From Duganella sp. 1411 (GTDB lineage Bacteria > Pseudomonadota > Gammaproteobacteria > Burkholderiales > Burkholderiaceae_D), in assembly GCF_017833525.1 (NCBI RefSeq), contig NZ_JAFICD010000008.1:213056-277055 (forward strand): a stretch of 64,000 nucleotides of DNA. Reading direction: 5' to 3'. The notes beneath the pieces were generated by a model that saw nothing but the letters and a program-made list of their open reading frames with translations, was not told where the DNA came from and made no database searches. Made by a program: the position numbers and the translations under genes. Numbering within the stretch: position 1 is the stretch's first letter; the number at the start of each line of letters is the position of its first letter. Shown one piece after another: positions 42,971-52,315 of the stretch.

Positions 42971-43282
42971 TTAACCGTTGATCGATACGATTTGGATTTC
43001 GGTGTAATTTTGGCGATGGCCTTGATGCTTCTGGTAGTGCTTACGACGACGCATCTTGAAAATCTTCACTTTATCGTGACGACCGTGTGCCACAACAGTA
43101 ACCAGTACCTTTGCACCCTCAACCAGGGGAGCACCAAATTTGATGCTTTCGCCTTCGCCAACGGCGAGGACCTGATCGATGGTGAGTTCGGAACCAATGT
43201 CTGCCGGTATCTGTTCTACTTTAAGTTTTTCGCCAGCGACAACTTTGTATTGTTTGCCACCGGTTTTTATGACCGCGTACAT
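42971..43282 (-). CDS. rplU: 50S ribosomal protein L21 (103 aa)
   Basis: MYAVIKTGGKQYKVVAGEKL is the L21 start; the C-terminus KMRRRKHYQKHQGHRQNYTEI carries the conserved basic rRNA-binding stretch. ATG at 43282 preceded by GAGG; an upstream in-frame ATG (43300) is less likely. Head of the rplU-rpmA pair. Confidence 0.98.
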   Translation of the reverse strand: MYAVIKTGGKQYKVVAGEKLKVEQIPADIGSELTIDQVLAVGEGESIKFGAPLVEGAKVLVTVVAHGRHDKVKIFKMRRRKHYQKHQGHRQNYTEIQIVSING

Positions 43283-43566
43283 GATTTGAAACCTCATCAA
43301 ATGTTAAGAAAATTCCCGCCGCCGCCAGCGCAACCACATGCATGGAGATCGGGGAACCGCTGATTATACATGGGATGCCAATGGGCGTCAAAAACTATTC
43401 ACAAACGGCCGGCGGCGTGGTATGTCGACCGGCCGCATGGCGGCCGAGCTTACCCGCTTCGTTATCCGATTAACAAAAGGAGTTGTCATAAACAGGGGGT
43501 GGCGCCCCTATGGGCGGGGGCATGTCGTATAATCTCGGCACCAATAGTCCACCGCACAGGTTCGTC

Positions 43567-44556
43567 TTGTCTGCCGCCACCAACACCGCAACACAAAACA
43601 ATATCGCCCACTCGATCGCCGCCGACATGGACGCGGTCAACTCGGTGATCCGCCGCAAGCTGCATTCCGAGGTCAGCCTCGTCAATCAGATCGCTGAGTA
43701 CATCATCAGCGCCGGCGGTAAACGCATCCGCCCGGTCCTGGTGCTGCTGGTGGCGAACGCCTATTCCTACAAGGGCAGCGGACACCACGAGCTGGCGGCG
43801 GTGGTCGAATTCATCCACACCGCCACCTTGCTGCACGACGACGTCGTCGACGAATCGTCGCTGCGCCGCGGCCGCGCCACCGCCAACGCGCTGTTCGGCA
43901 ACGCCGCCTCGGTGCTGGTGGGCGACTTCCTGTACTCGCGCTCGTTCCAGATGATGGTCGGCCTCAACAACATGCGCGTCATGCAGATCCTGTCGGACGC
44001 CACCAACGTCATCGCCGAGGGCGAGGTGTTGCAGTTGCTCAACATGCACGATCCGGACGTCAGCCAGGAGCGCTATCTGCAGGTGATCCGCTCGAAGACG
44101 GCCAAGCTGTTCGAAGCGGCGGCCGAGCTGGGCGCGTTGATCGCCGGCGCCACCGACGCGCAAATCGCCGCCGCCGGCGAATACGGCCGCTCGCTGGGCA
44201 CCGCCTTCCAGCTGATCGACGACGTGCTCGACTACGCTGGCGACGCCGCCGAGATCGGCAAAAACGTCGGCGACGACCTGCGCGAAGGCAAGCCGACCTT
44301 GCCGCTGATCTACCTGATGGAGAATGGCACGCCGGAGCAGCGCGAGCTGGTGCGCAGCTGCATCGAGCAGGGCGACGAGCAGCACTTCGACACGATCCTG
44401 GCGGCCATCACCAGCAGCGGCGCGCTGGACTACACGCGCCAGCAAGCGGAGACGGCCGCGCAACGCGCCGCCGAAGCGATCGCCGATCTGCCCGACAGCG
44501 TCTACAAGGAATCGCTGCTGCAGCTGGCCGACTTCTCGGTCAACCGCACGCATTAA
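43567..44556 (+). CDS. ispB: Polyprenyl (octaprenyl-type) diphosphate synthase (329 aa)
   Basis: Makes the long prenyl chain of ubiquinone. Trans-prenyltransferase motifs: first aspartate-rich LLHDDVVDE and second LIDDVLDY, with AEYIISAGGKRIRPVLVLL and an allylic pocket. The start is set at the TTG at 43567 (followed by SAATNTATQNN) since a TATAAT element at 43528-43533 overlaps the frame further upstream, and AGG lies 6 nt before it. The ATGs at 43510 and 43522 would lie upstream of transcription start. Divergent from rplU. Confidence 0.93.
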   Translation: MSAATNTATQNNIAHSIAADMDAVNSVIRRKLHSEVSLVNQIAEYIISAGGKRIRPVLVLLVANAYSYKGSGHHELAAVVEFIHTATLLHDDVVDESSLRRGRATANALFGNAASVLVGDFLYSRSFQMMVGLNNMRVMQILSDATNVIAEGEVLQLLNMHDPDVSQERYLQVIRSKTAKLFEAAAELGALIAGATDAQIAAAGEYGRSLGTAFQLIDDVLDYAGDAAEIGKNVGDDLREGKPTLPLIYLMENGTPEQRELVRSCIEQGDEQHFDTILAAITSSGALDYTRQQAETAAQRAAEAIADLPDSVYKESLLQLADFSVNRTH

Positions 44557-44599
44557 AACCAAGCGCCGCCAAGACCGGCGGCGCTGAAATCATCTAAAA

Positions 44600-44699
44600 C
44601 ACGTAGGGCGGATTAGGCGGAACGCCGTAATCCGCCATCTATGAGCCGCCGACGGAGCACGCATTGGCGGATTACGCTACGCTAATCCGCCCTACGTGT
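44600..44699. repeat. REP-type inverted pair, copy 2
   Basis: CACGTAGGGCGG...CGTAATCCGCCA (44600-44637) and TGGCGGATTACGC...CCCTACGTG (44664-44698), so the two hairpins face in the opposite order to copy 1. It lies between the convergent ispB and arsC genes. Confidence 0.9.
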
Positions 44700-44713
44700 C
44701 CCCACGTCGAAAT

Positions 44714-45061
44714 TTAGAGCAGGTCCTGCACCAGCTCCGACGGCCGGCACAACCGCACGCCCTTCTCCGTCACCACGAACGGGCGGTTGATCAGGATCGG
44801 ATGCGCGACCATCGCGTCGAGCAGCGCGTCGTCCGACAGCGAGGCGTCGGCCAGCCCCAGCTCCACATACAAATCGCCCTTGTCGCGCATGGCCTGGCGC
44901 GCCGTCAGGCCGGCTTTGGCGATCATCGCCTTCAGCGCCGCGCGCGACGGCGGATTCTTGACGTAGTCGATGATCTCCGGCTCGATGCCGGCGGCGCGGA
45001 TCGCCTCCAGCGTTTTGCGCGAAGTGCCGCAAGCGGTGTTGTGATAAATCGTGACGCTCAT
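44714..45061 (-). CDS. arsC: Arsenate reductase, glutaredoxin-dependent type (115 aa)
   Basis: ArsC-fold thioredoxin-like protein. The catalytic loop HNTACGTSR puts Cys11 followed by GTSR; further conserved blocks are EIIDYVKNPPSR, and LINRPFVVTEKGVRLCRP with the arginines that bind arsenate. Small single-domain cytosolic protein. No arsR/arsB neighbour, so an Spx/YffB-type alternative (ArsC-like) cannot be excluded, but the CGTSR motif and the arginine pattern favour ArsC. Confidence 0.9.
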   Translation of the reverse strand: MSVTIYHNTACGTSRKTLEAIRAAGIEPEIIDYVKNPPSRAALKAMIAKAGLTARQAMRDKGDLYVELGLADASLSDDALLDAMVAHPILINRPFVVTEKGVRLCRPSELVQDLL

Positions 45062-45101
45062 GATGCTGCCCTTGAACTAAACTCAAAGGCGGCATTATCG
45101 C

Positions 45102-47453
45102 TTAAAACTTCGCCGCCAGACTGACGCCGATGGCGCGCGGCATCAGCCGGTAGCCCTGCACGATCGAGGCCACCTGCGGATGCTGGATCACCGTGTCGTT
45201 GTCGAACGCGTTCTTGACGAACACGGTCACGTTGTAGCGGTCGAAGCCCATGCCGGCGCTGAAATCGGCCGTGTGATACGCCGGACGATCGTAATCGGTC
45301 GATTCCGGATTGAGCGATCCCTTGCTCGATCCGACCCACTGCACGCCGCCCATGACAAACGCGCTGCGCTCGCCCAGCGCGAAGTTGTAGCGCGCGTTGA
45401 GCGCCGCGTTATATTTCGGCACGCCCTGGATTTGCGCCCCCGACACCGCGCCCACCACGCCGTTCTGGATGCCCTGGTCGTTCGACAGCTCCGCCTTGAC
45501 ATAGCCGCCCGAGGCGCTCAAGGTCAGGCCGGCGATCGGCTTGGCCTTGATGTCGAACTCGAAGCCCTTGCTGGTGGCGTCGCCGGCGTTGGCGTTGTAG
45601 GTGTACGCGCAGGTCGGCAAATACACGCCCTGCTGGATGTTCTTCCACTTGATGTAGAAGACGTCGGCGTTGACCGTCAGCCGGTTGTTGAGGAAGCGCG
45701 ACTTGCTGCCCACCTCATAATTCCACAGGCTGTCCGCCGAGTAGTTGGGCGGTCCCTCGGTCAGGCCGTTCAACTCCAGGTCCGGGCCGCAGGTGGTCGG
45801 CGGCACGAAGATATTCGAGCCGCCAAGGCGGAAGCCCTTCGAGACGCTGGCGTACAGCGTGTTGCGCGGATCGACTTCCCACGTCACCGCGTACTTCGGC
45901 GTGAACGCGTGCGACTTCAAACTGGCGCCGCTGTTGTTGCCGGCGCCGGCCAGGTAGTTGCCGTTGCGCTGTTCCAGATTGGAGCTGGCGCGCAGGTAGC
46001 GCGCGCCCACCGTGGCGTGCAGCGCCGGCGAGAAGTAGTAATTGACCTCGCCGAACACCGACGACTGCTTCTCCAGGTAGTGGAAGGCGCCGGCGAACGA
46101 GTTATCGTTCGGGAAGGAGCCGGGACGCACATCGGGCAGCAGGTCCGGATCGTAGATATCGAAACCGAACTGCTTGAAGGTGTCTGTCACGCCGAAGATC
46201 GGATCGTTCTCGGCGATGTTGGTGTGCTGGCGCGAGAAGTACGTGCCGGCCAGCCAGGTCCACGGCGACACCGCCGCGTCGTACGGGCGCGAGGCGAGGC
46301 GGAACTCCTGCGACACCTGGCGCACCTGGTTATTCAGGTACACGGCGGACGGCAACGCCGCGATCGCGTCGATCAATTCCGGCGGCGCCTTGCCGCCGTC
46401 GGCGGTCGACGTCAGGAAGGTCGATAGCGAATAGCTGTTGTAGGCCGAGCCGTTTTGCGTGCGGTCGAACTTGCGCGAGAAGTAGCTGGTGGCCGACGTC
46501 AGATCGACCGCGCCCAGGTCCCAGTTGACGGTCAGGCTGGGCGTGAACAGCTTGTCGATGGACGGCTCGCGCACCTGCTTTTGCGCCTGGTAGTTCGGCA
46601 GCTCGAGATTGAAGGCGGAGATGTCCTTCGCGTCCAGCCGCTGGTAATAAATAGACGGCGTGACGGTCAACGTGCGGGTCGGCTTCCACTTCAGCGCCAT
46701 GCGCAGTTCCTGGTCGCTGATCTTGTTGATGTCCTTGGCCAGCACGGCGCCCTCGCCGTCCACCTGGTTGATAAAGCCGCCCGTGTGCTGCGCCTGCACG
46801 CCGATGCGCAGCGCCAGTTCGTCGGCGATCAGCGGGATGTTGGCGACCACGTTGGCGGAGTAGCTCGGGCTGCCGTCCTTGGTGTGGGAATACTCGGTGT
46901 AGGTGGTGAACTCGCGCTCCTTCAGATCCGGCTCGTTCGGCACGAACTTGATGGTGCCGCCCATCGAACTGGCGCCATACAAGGTCACCTGCGGGCCGCG
47001 CAGCACCTCCACGCGGTCGATGTCGAAGAACCTCGGCTCGACGTTACCCATCGTGTAGACGTTGCCGACGGTGACCGGCGTGTCGCCCAGGTAGACGCCC
47101 ACCGTCGCCGCGCCGGCCGTCGAGCTGATGCCGCGAATCTCGATGTTGGACGTGCCCGGCCCGGCGCCGCCGTTGCCGCTGGCGGCGGTGAAGGAGATGT
47201 TCGGCACCACGCGCGTCAGGTCGGTGATGTCGCGGATGTGCTCCTCCTGCAGCTGCTTGCCGGTGACGGCCGAGATACTCATCGCCACCTTGGCCGGATC
47301 TTCCTTGCGCTTTTGCGCAGTGACGGTGACGACTTCGATTTCGTCGCTCGGCTTGAACTGCTGTTGCTGTTGCTGCTGCGCGCCCGCCGGAGCGGCCAGC
47401 ACGGCCAGCGCGGCGGCGACGGAACTGCACATTATTTTGCGGGTGATTTTCAT
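45102..47453 (-). CDS. TonB-dependent receptor (783 aa)
   Basis: Outer-membrane receptor: signal peptide ending near AGAQ, then seven glutamines, then plug (VTVTAQKRKED; NIEIRGISSTAG; VEVLRGPQVTLYGASSMGGTIKF) and barrel ending SLAAKF. It belongs to the branch with VTAQKR plug start, as in FecA-related and nutrient receptors. It is transcribed divergently from an HbpS/UPF0303 gene and MFS transporter, so a shared small-molecule uptake locus is possible; no ligand can be read. Confidence 0.93.
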   Translation of the reverse strand: MKITRKIMCSSVAAALAVLAAPAGAQQQQQQQFKPSDEIEVVTVTAQKRKEDPAKVAMSISAVTGKQLQEEHIRDITDLTRVVPNISFTAASGNGGAGPGTSNIEIRGISSTAGAATVGVYLGDTPVTVGNVYTMGNVEPRFFDIDRVEVLRGPQVTLYGASSMGGTIKFVPNEPDLKEREFTTYTEYSHTKDGSPSYSANVVANIPLIADELALRIGVQAQHTGGFINQVDGEGAVLAKDINKISDQELRMALKWKPTRTLTVTPSIYYQRLDAKDISAFNLELPNYQAQKQVREPSIDKLFTPSLTVNWDLGAVDLTSATSYFSRKFDRTQNGSAYNSYSLSTFLTSTADGGKAPPELIDAIAALPSAVYLNNQVRQVSQEFRLASRPYDAAVSPWTWLAGTYFSRQHTNIAENDPIFGVTDTFKQFGFDIYDPDLLPDVRPGSFPNDNSFAGAFHYLEKQSSVFGEVNYYFSPALHATVGARYLRASSNLEQRNGNYLAGAGNNSGASLKSHAFTPKYAVTWEVDPRNTLYASVSKGFRLGGSNIFVPPTTCGPDLELNGLTEGPPNYSADSLWNYEVGSKSRFLNNRLTVNADVFYIKWKNIQQGVYLPTCAYTYNANAGDATSKGFEFDIKAKPIAGLTLSASGGYVKAELSNDQGIQNGVVGAVSGAQIQGVPKYNAALNARYNFALGERSAFVMGGVQWVGSSKGSLNPESTDYDRPAYHTADFSAGMGFDRYNVTVFVKNAFDNDTVIQHPQVASIVQGYRLMPRAIGVSLAAKF

Positions 47454-47663
47454 GCCTGAGCTTCTCCAGTCGGCGGGGACGCGCCCCAGAATGATGCATT
47501 TTTATATATTAACCATCTTGTTATTTTTAACAAGCAAGAAACCTGCCAAATTCAACAACGTTGGAATCCATCCACAAATTTAATTGACTTCCACGCGGCA
47601 AAATGTAGGATGAAATCGGTTTCACAACCAACTATCCATCAAAAACCATAGAACGGAGACACA

Positions 47664-48245
47664 GTGGAAATTTTCACCCGGCCGCGCTTTCGACGCGCCC
47701 GCACCTCGGCCCGCTTCGCCCTTCTCGTCCTGATGGGCGGCATCAACGCCGTCCACGCCGAGGGCGGCGATCGCAAAGTCGACCTCGCCACGCTGGCACG
47801 CCAGGAGCAACTGCTGCAGTTCGACAGCTTCGACAACGACACCGCGCTGGCGCTGGGCCTGCAGGTGGTCGAACTGGCGCGCGCCAAAGGCAAGTCGGTG
47901 GGCGTCAACGTCACCCGCGACGGCACCATGCTGTTCTTCCACGGCATGCGCGGCACCACGGCCGACAACGCCGACTGGATACGGCGCAAGAGCAATCTGG
48001 TGAACCGCACCGGCCACAGCTCGTTCTACACGCATAACGAAGTCAAGAACAGCGGCGGCAACGTCGACGCCATGCCCGGGCTGGACCCGCGCGAGTTCGC
48101 CGCGCAGGGCGGCTCGTTCCCGCTGGTGCTCAAGGGCGTCGGCCGCATCGGCACCATCACCGTCAGCGGCCTGCCCGGCGAGGAGGACCACGCGATGGTG
48201 GTGGCCGCGCTGCAGGCCTATCTGAAGGTCGACGCGGGGCGCTAA
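47664..48245 (+). CDS. HbpS/GlcG-like UPF0303 heme-binding-family protein, secreted (193 aa)
   Basis: GTG start at 47664 preceded by GGAG. N-terminal signal-like segment with arginines (RPRFRRARTSARFALLVLMGG, cleavage near VHAEG); a twin-arginine signal is possible but not typical. The rest fits the HbpS/UPF0303 family: LARQEQLLQFDSFDNDTALALGLQVVELA, NLVNRTGHSS, and GVGRIGTITVSGLPGEEDHAMVV. Family members bind heme or corrinoid-like ligands or catabolite intermediates; the role here is unproved. It is divergent from the TonB receptor and is followed by an AAHS-like transporter. Confidence 0.8.
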   Translation: MEIFTRPRFRRARTSARFALLVLMGGINAVHAEGGDRKVDLATLARQEQLLQFDSFDNDTALALGLQVVELARAKGKSVGVNVTRDGTMLFFHGMRGTTADNADWIRRKSNLVNRTGHSSFYTHNEVKNSGGNVDAMPGLDPREFAAQGGSFPLVLKGVGRIGTITVSGLPGEEDHAMVVAALQAYLKVDAGR

Positions 48246-48375
48246 CCCGATCGTTCAGCTATGGAATACCTTTGAGGTATCACGCGGATACTCAATCGGT
48301 GTTGGACGCGTAACGACAGGCTGTCTAATCTGAAGTCACCATAACAACGTGATAACAGAGAAAGAGACAACCAGC

Positions 48376-49740
48376 ATGCGACACATCGACGTCCACAAAC
48401 TATCCGACGACGCCACCTTCAACCGCTTCCACCGGAGCGTGTTGTTGTGGTGCGCGTTGATCATCATCTGCGACGGCTACGACCTGGCGGTGGCCGGCAT
48501 CGCCCTGCCCTCGATCATGAAGGACATGGGCGTGACGGCGCAAAACGCCGGCTTCATGGTCAGCGCCGCGCTGTTCGGCATGATGTTCGGCGCCATCTTC
48601 CTCGGCACCGTCGCCGACCGCATCGGCCGCCGCAAGGCCATCGCCATCTGCATCGCCCTGTTCAGCGTGTTCACGGCGGCGGCCGGCCTCACCAGCGACC
48701 CGTACACGTTCAGCGCGATGCGCTTCCTGGCCGGCCTGGGCATCGGCGGCGTGATGCCCAACGTGGTGGCGCAGATGACCGAATACTCGCCCAGGAAAAT
48801 CCGCGCGACGATGGTCACGCTGATGTTCAGCGGCTACGCGATCGGCGGCATGCTGGCCGCCCTGGTGGGCAAGGGGCTGATCGAAAGCTACGGCTGGTCG
48901 TCGGTGTTCCTGGCGGCCGGAGTGCCGGTGCTGCTGATCCCCTTCATCCTCAACAGCCTGCCCGAATCGATGCCCTTCCTGATCCGCGAACAGCGCCTGG
49001 ACGAGCTCAAGGCCATCGTCGCGCGCATGGAGCCGGGCTACCGCGCCGACGCTGGCGACCGCTTCGCGCTGCCCGTCAAAGACCAGGCCGGCGGCGCGCC
49101 GATCGGCAAGCTGTTCCAGGAGGGACGCGGCTTCAGCACGGTGATGTTCTGGGTGGCTTTCTTCATGTGCCTGTTCATGGTGTACGCGCTCAGCTCGTGG
49201 CTGACCAAGCTGATGGCCGGCGCCGGCTACAGCCTCGGCTCGGCGCTGACGTTCGTGCTGGTGCTCAACTTCGGCGCGGTGATCGGCGCGGTCGGCGGCG
49301 GCTGGCTGGCGGACCGCTTCCACATCAAATATGTACTGATCGGCATGTACGCGCTGGCGGCGGTGTCGATCACGCTGCTCGGCTACAAGGTACCGACGGC
49401 GGCGCTGTTTATATTGGTGGGGCTGGCCGGCGCCTCGACCATCGGCACGCAGATCGTCACGTATGCGTACGCCGGACAGTTCTACCCGATGGCGATCCGC
49501 TCGACCGGCATCGGCTGGGCCTCCGGCGTCGGCCGCAGTGGGGCGATCCTGGCGCCGATCGCGATCGGCACGCTGGTCGGCATGGCGCTGCCGCTGGAGC
49601 AGAACTTCATGGCGATCGCGATCCCGGCGGTGATCGCGGTGGTGGCGGTGTCGCTGATCAGCCATGGCCGATCGGCGTCGGCGGCGCGGCTGGCCACGGC
49701 CAGCCACATACACAATGCCACCGGCGTTAAATCCATCTAA
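48376..49740 (+). CDS. AAHS-type major facilitator transporter (454 aa)
   Basis: Twelve-segment secondary transporter of the aromatic acid:H+ symporter type. The conserved motif LGTVADRIGRRKA follows the second segment and WLADRFHIK the ninth; the N-terminal CDGYDLAVAGIALP matches the AAHS D-G-x-D signature. Substrate probably an aromatic acid (benzoate, protocatechuate-like) but not certain. ATG at 48376 (MRHIDVHKLSDD). Preceded by the HbpS-like gene by 130 nt, and both face away from the TonB receptor, suggesting a shared ligand. Confidence 0.88.
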   Translation: MRHIDVHKLSDDATFNRFHRSVLLWCALIIICDGYDLAVAGIALPSIMKDMGVTAQNAGFMVSAALFGMMFGAIFLGTVADRIGRRKAIAICIALFSVFTAAAGLTSDPYTFSAMRFLAGLGIGGVMPNVVAQMTEYSPRKIRATMVTLMFSGYAIGGMLAALVGKGLIESYGWSSVFLAAGVPVLLIPFILNSLPESMPFLIREQRLDELKAIVARMEPGYRADAGDRFALPVKDQAGGAPIGKLFQEGRGFSTVMFWVAFFMCLFMVYALSSWLTKLMAGAGYSLGSALTFVLVLNFGAVIGAVGGGWLADRFHIKYVLIGMYALAAVSITLLGYKVPTAALFILVGLAGASTIGTQIVTYAYAGQFYPMAIRSTGIGWASGVGRSGAILAPIAIGTLVGMALPLEQNFMAIAIPAVIAVVAVSLISHGRSASAARLATASHIHNATGVKSI

Positions 49741-49837
49741 ACCGCATGGCCGATGACGCTGCGCCGGGGAAGTCTGTGGCGGCACGTCCGGCCAGTTGAT
49801 ACCGGCATAAAAATCTGGTGTAATAACGTCATCGAGT

Positions 49838-49914
49838 CGGGGTGTGGCTCAGCCCGGTAGAGCGCTGCGTTCGGGACGCAGAGGCCGGAGGTTCGAATCC
49901 TCTCACCCCGACCA
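49838..49914 (+). tRNA. tRNA-Pro(CGG)
   Basis: 77-nt cloverleaf. Acceptor CGGGGTG pairs with CACCCCG, followed by ACCA, so CCA is encoded. The anticodon loop TTCGGGA in the stem GCTGCG/CGCAGA region gives anticodon CGG (proline). TTCGAATC T-loop present. A weak hairpin AAACCC/GGGTTT (49917-49938) lies downstream. A decayed duplicate lies at 52316-52390. Confidence 0.97.
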
Positions 49915-49939
49915 CTAAACCCTTTAGACATCGGGTTTA

Positions 49940-50219
49940 TTCAAATATCGCGGCCTGTGTACAGCACTGCAGTATCCTGCGTAGTAGACATGGGTCAGCA
50001 TCTGCGTTTCCCTGATTTAGCCTCCCATTAGAGCGCGCTACCCATCGCTGGATCACGTCGAGGGTGTCAAACAGATGGCGGGCTTCGAGTTCCCCGACAA
50101 ACACATCGACCGCGCGAACCGTCCAAGTAGTCCTCCAGCGGCGTGGGCTGCAACCTCTCCTGTCCTTCCCGCTGGCGCAATGACCAAAGAAAACTTCCAG
50201 TGAAATCAAGCAACCTGTA
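49940..50219. other. Spacer after tRNA-Pro, no supported gene
   Basis: GC is lower than in the neighbouring core. A minus-strand 90-codon frame (49937-50209) exists, but no family or ribosome-binding site was recognised and it looks like a degraded or chance frame. An island-boundary scar is a possible origin. Confidence 0.4.
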
Positions 50220-50234
50220 CAATGTGCAACATTG
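50220..50234. promoter_or_regulatory. Short inverted repeat before the lipoprotein gene
   Basis: CAATGT-GCA-ACATTG, 22 nt before the ATG; TTGACA overlaps its right arm at 50232-50237. Possibly an operator; no regulator assigned. Confidence 0.35.
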
Positions 50235-50256
50235 ACAACTTTCTGTATGTATTTTC

Positions 50257-52173
50257 ATGAAAACACGATTTACCGGCCTGATTGCCGGCGTATTCGCATT
50301 AAGCCTGGCGGCTTGTGGTGGTGGTTCCGGTGGCTCGGCTGCCCCGCAAAACAACCCGGCCGGAAATTGGCTCACCTTCGATCCGGGCACACCCAGCACG
50401 ACGCAGTATCAGGGCGAAAGCGCAAACGTGGTATTGACCGCAAAGGCTAGCCGCACTTTTACCGCACCATTCAATGTTGCAGTCATTGATACTACCGGTG
50501 TGATATCGACCGATGTGGAGATATCGGCGATATCGTCAACGGAATATCGCGCGACCCTGCGCACCTCCAGCGCCCTGACTACCGGCGAACATTCCACCAT
50601 GCTTGAAGTCCGCTTGTGTGAAGACACGCCGACCATCTGCGCCAAGCCACTCCCAGGCTCGCCGTGGCACCTTCCTCTGAAGGTCCAGGTAAAGTCTGCA
50701 GCGGACGCGAAAACGCGCCTCACCCTTGCGTCGCCCAGCGCGAGCGTAACGACTTATCCGGACGAGTCGGCCCGTTTTTCCATTGAGGCTCAACTTAACA
50801 AGGAGTTGATGTCTCAGGTCGTCAATATCGGGGTGTTTGATCCATCCAGCATAACAATCGCCGCCCCCAGCCAGCAGACGTTTGCGTCAGACGGGCGTTA
50901 TGTATTCGAATTGTCGACGGCAACCAGCAACGCGCTTGCGATCGGCACCCATAGTAGCAACCTGGAGCTGCGCCTGTGTCAGGATGACGTGCGGATTTGC
51001 AAGCAGCCGGTCGCCGGCTCCCCGTGGATCGTGCCGTTGTCGATAAAAGTCCTGTCGCCGACCAACCTGACTTCGCTCAAGGCAGTCGACGGCTTGGGCG
51101 CCTGGTCGACTTATCAGGGCAATGCAGCTCACACGGGTTATGTGGCGGCTAGCTTCGATCCGGCTGTGTTTTCGCGCCGTTGGAAAGTGGCAAGCCAAAG
51201 CAGTTACACCGGTAATTACACCTCCGCCGCCATCGACAATGGGCGCGCATTTTTCGTGCGCCGCACCGCAAGCGGCCGGGCGGAGTTGTACGCTATTTCA
51301 GAAGACCGGGGCGAACAGGCATGGAAGGTCGACCTTGGAACCTTGAGCCAGCTTAATCCGCCAGCTGCAGCGAATGGCCGCGTGTATCTCACATCGACTG
51401 GCCACTCGGATACGTTCTTATGGGTATATGACCAGGTCAGCGGCCGGCTGATCAGGCAAGAAAGCATGAGTTCTCAATGGCCAAGCTATTCCGCACCTAC
51501 GGTACTGGGCACGGACGTGTATACCATCGATGGCTACTACGGTGGCATCTCCAAGTATGGTGACGCTGAAGGCAAGTTCATTTGGCGTGGTCCGGCGACC
51601 GCCTATGAAGGCTGGAGCCCGAGCACGGATGGGCGTTTCGTCTACGCATACAGTACGCCAGACAATACGCTCCAGGTATTCGACGCAGCCAACGGCAACC
51701 TGGCTTACTCAATCGGCGACCCTTACCCGTACAGCACATACTTTGTTTCCAGCGCAGTCGTCTTGACCGACACACAGCAAGCGATCGTCGGCGGCGGTAG
51801 CCTGACGGCGTTCGACCTCAATGGCCACAAGCGCTCGTGGATCCTGAGCGGCAGCTCCACTGGCACTCCGGCCTATGGCAACGGCACCATCTATGCGCTC
51901 GGCGCGAGCGGCCGGTCGCTTGAGGCACGCGCTCCGGCAACCGGAAACCTGCTGTGGACCGTCTCCCTTCTGGAAGGAGGTTCTTACACCAACGTCATCG
52001 TGACACGCAACCTTGCCTTCGTCAGCTCGGATTCCAGCACCCAGGCCATCGATCTCGTAACGCAGAAGGTCGTCTGGACTTATCCGATGGGTGGCAGTTT
52101 GGCCATTTCGGCAAGCGGCGTGTTATATGTCCTGGACGCGTCCGGCGCCCTTGCAGCCGTCAACCTGCGCTGA
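50257..52173 (+). CDS. Lipoprotein with duplicated N-terminal modules and PQQ-type beta-propeller (638 aa)
   Basis: Lipoprotein signal with lipobox LAAC, Cys20, then a Gly/Ser stretch. Residues about 35-145 and 150-275 hold two homologous modules, each ending in a block of type LRLCQDD..ICKQPVAGSPW / VRLCEDT..ICAKPLPGSPW with two cysteines. From about 285 the protein is a PQQ-like beta-propeller (EDRGEQAWKVDLG; DAANGNLAYSIG; APATGNLLWTVSL). It has the look of an envelope scaffold such as BamB-like propellers, but the modules are unusual. Function unknown. It is the only gene between the intact tRNA-Pro and its decayed copy. Confidence 0.85.
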   Translation: MKTRFTGLIAGVFALSLAACGGGSGGSAAPQNNPAGNWLTFDPGTPSTTQYQGESANVVLTAKASRTFTAPFNVAVIDTTGVISTDVEISAISSTEYRATLRTSSALTTGEHSTMLEVRLCEDTPTICAKPLPGSPWHLPLKVQVKSAADAKTRLTLASPSASVTTYPDESARFSIEAQLNKELMSQVVNIGVFDPSSITIAAPSQQTFASDGRYVFELSTATSNALAIGTHSSNLELRLCQDDVRICKQPVAGSPWIVPLSIKVLSPTNLTSLKAVDGLGAWSTYQGNAAHTGYVAASFDPAVFSRRWKVASQSSYTGNYTSAAIDNGRAFFVRRTASGRAELYAISEDRGEQAWKVDLGTLSQLNPPAAANGRVYLTSTGHSDTFLWVYDQVSGRLIRQESMSSQWPSYSAPTVLGTDVYTIDGYYGGISKYGDAEGKFIWRGPATAYEGWSPSTDGRFVYAYSTPDNTLQVFDAANGNLAYSIGDPYPYSTYFVSSAVVLTDTQQAIVGGGSLTAFDLNGHKRSWILSGSSTGTPAYGNGTIYALGASGRSLEARAPATGNLLWTVSLLEGGSYTNVIVTRNLAFVSSDSSTQAIDLVTQKVVWTYPMGGSLAISASGVLYVLDASGALAAVNLR

Positions 52174-52315
52174 GTCCTGCTATTTTTGTCGCCCTGTTCG
52201 CCGCGCTCGGTGACGAAGTAGTAATGGACCGACACCGACGCCGTGAAGCGGCGCTGCCGCAACGCGGCCAGCGTGGCGGCGACCCGCGCGCCAACGGCGA
52301 TCCGTACGCTGGAGT
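52174..52315. other. Spacer between lipoprotein gene and tRNA remnant
   Basis: About 140 nt without a gene. A minus-strand frame is open here but reads across the tRNA remnant; no family was recognised. Confidence 0.4.

Noticed and set aside
49737..49931. Minus-strand ORF of 64 codons (RGERIRTSG-containing)
   Set aside because: It is antisense to tRNA-Pro; this translation is a common spurious prediction.
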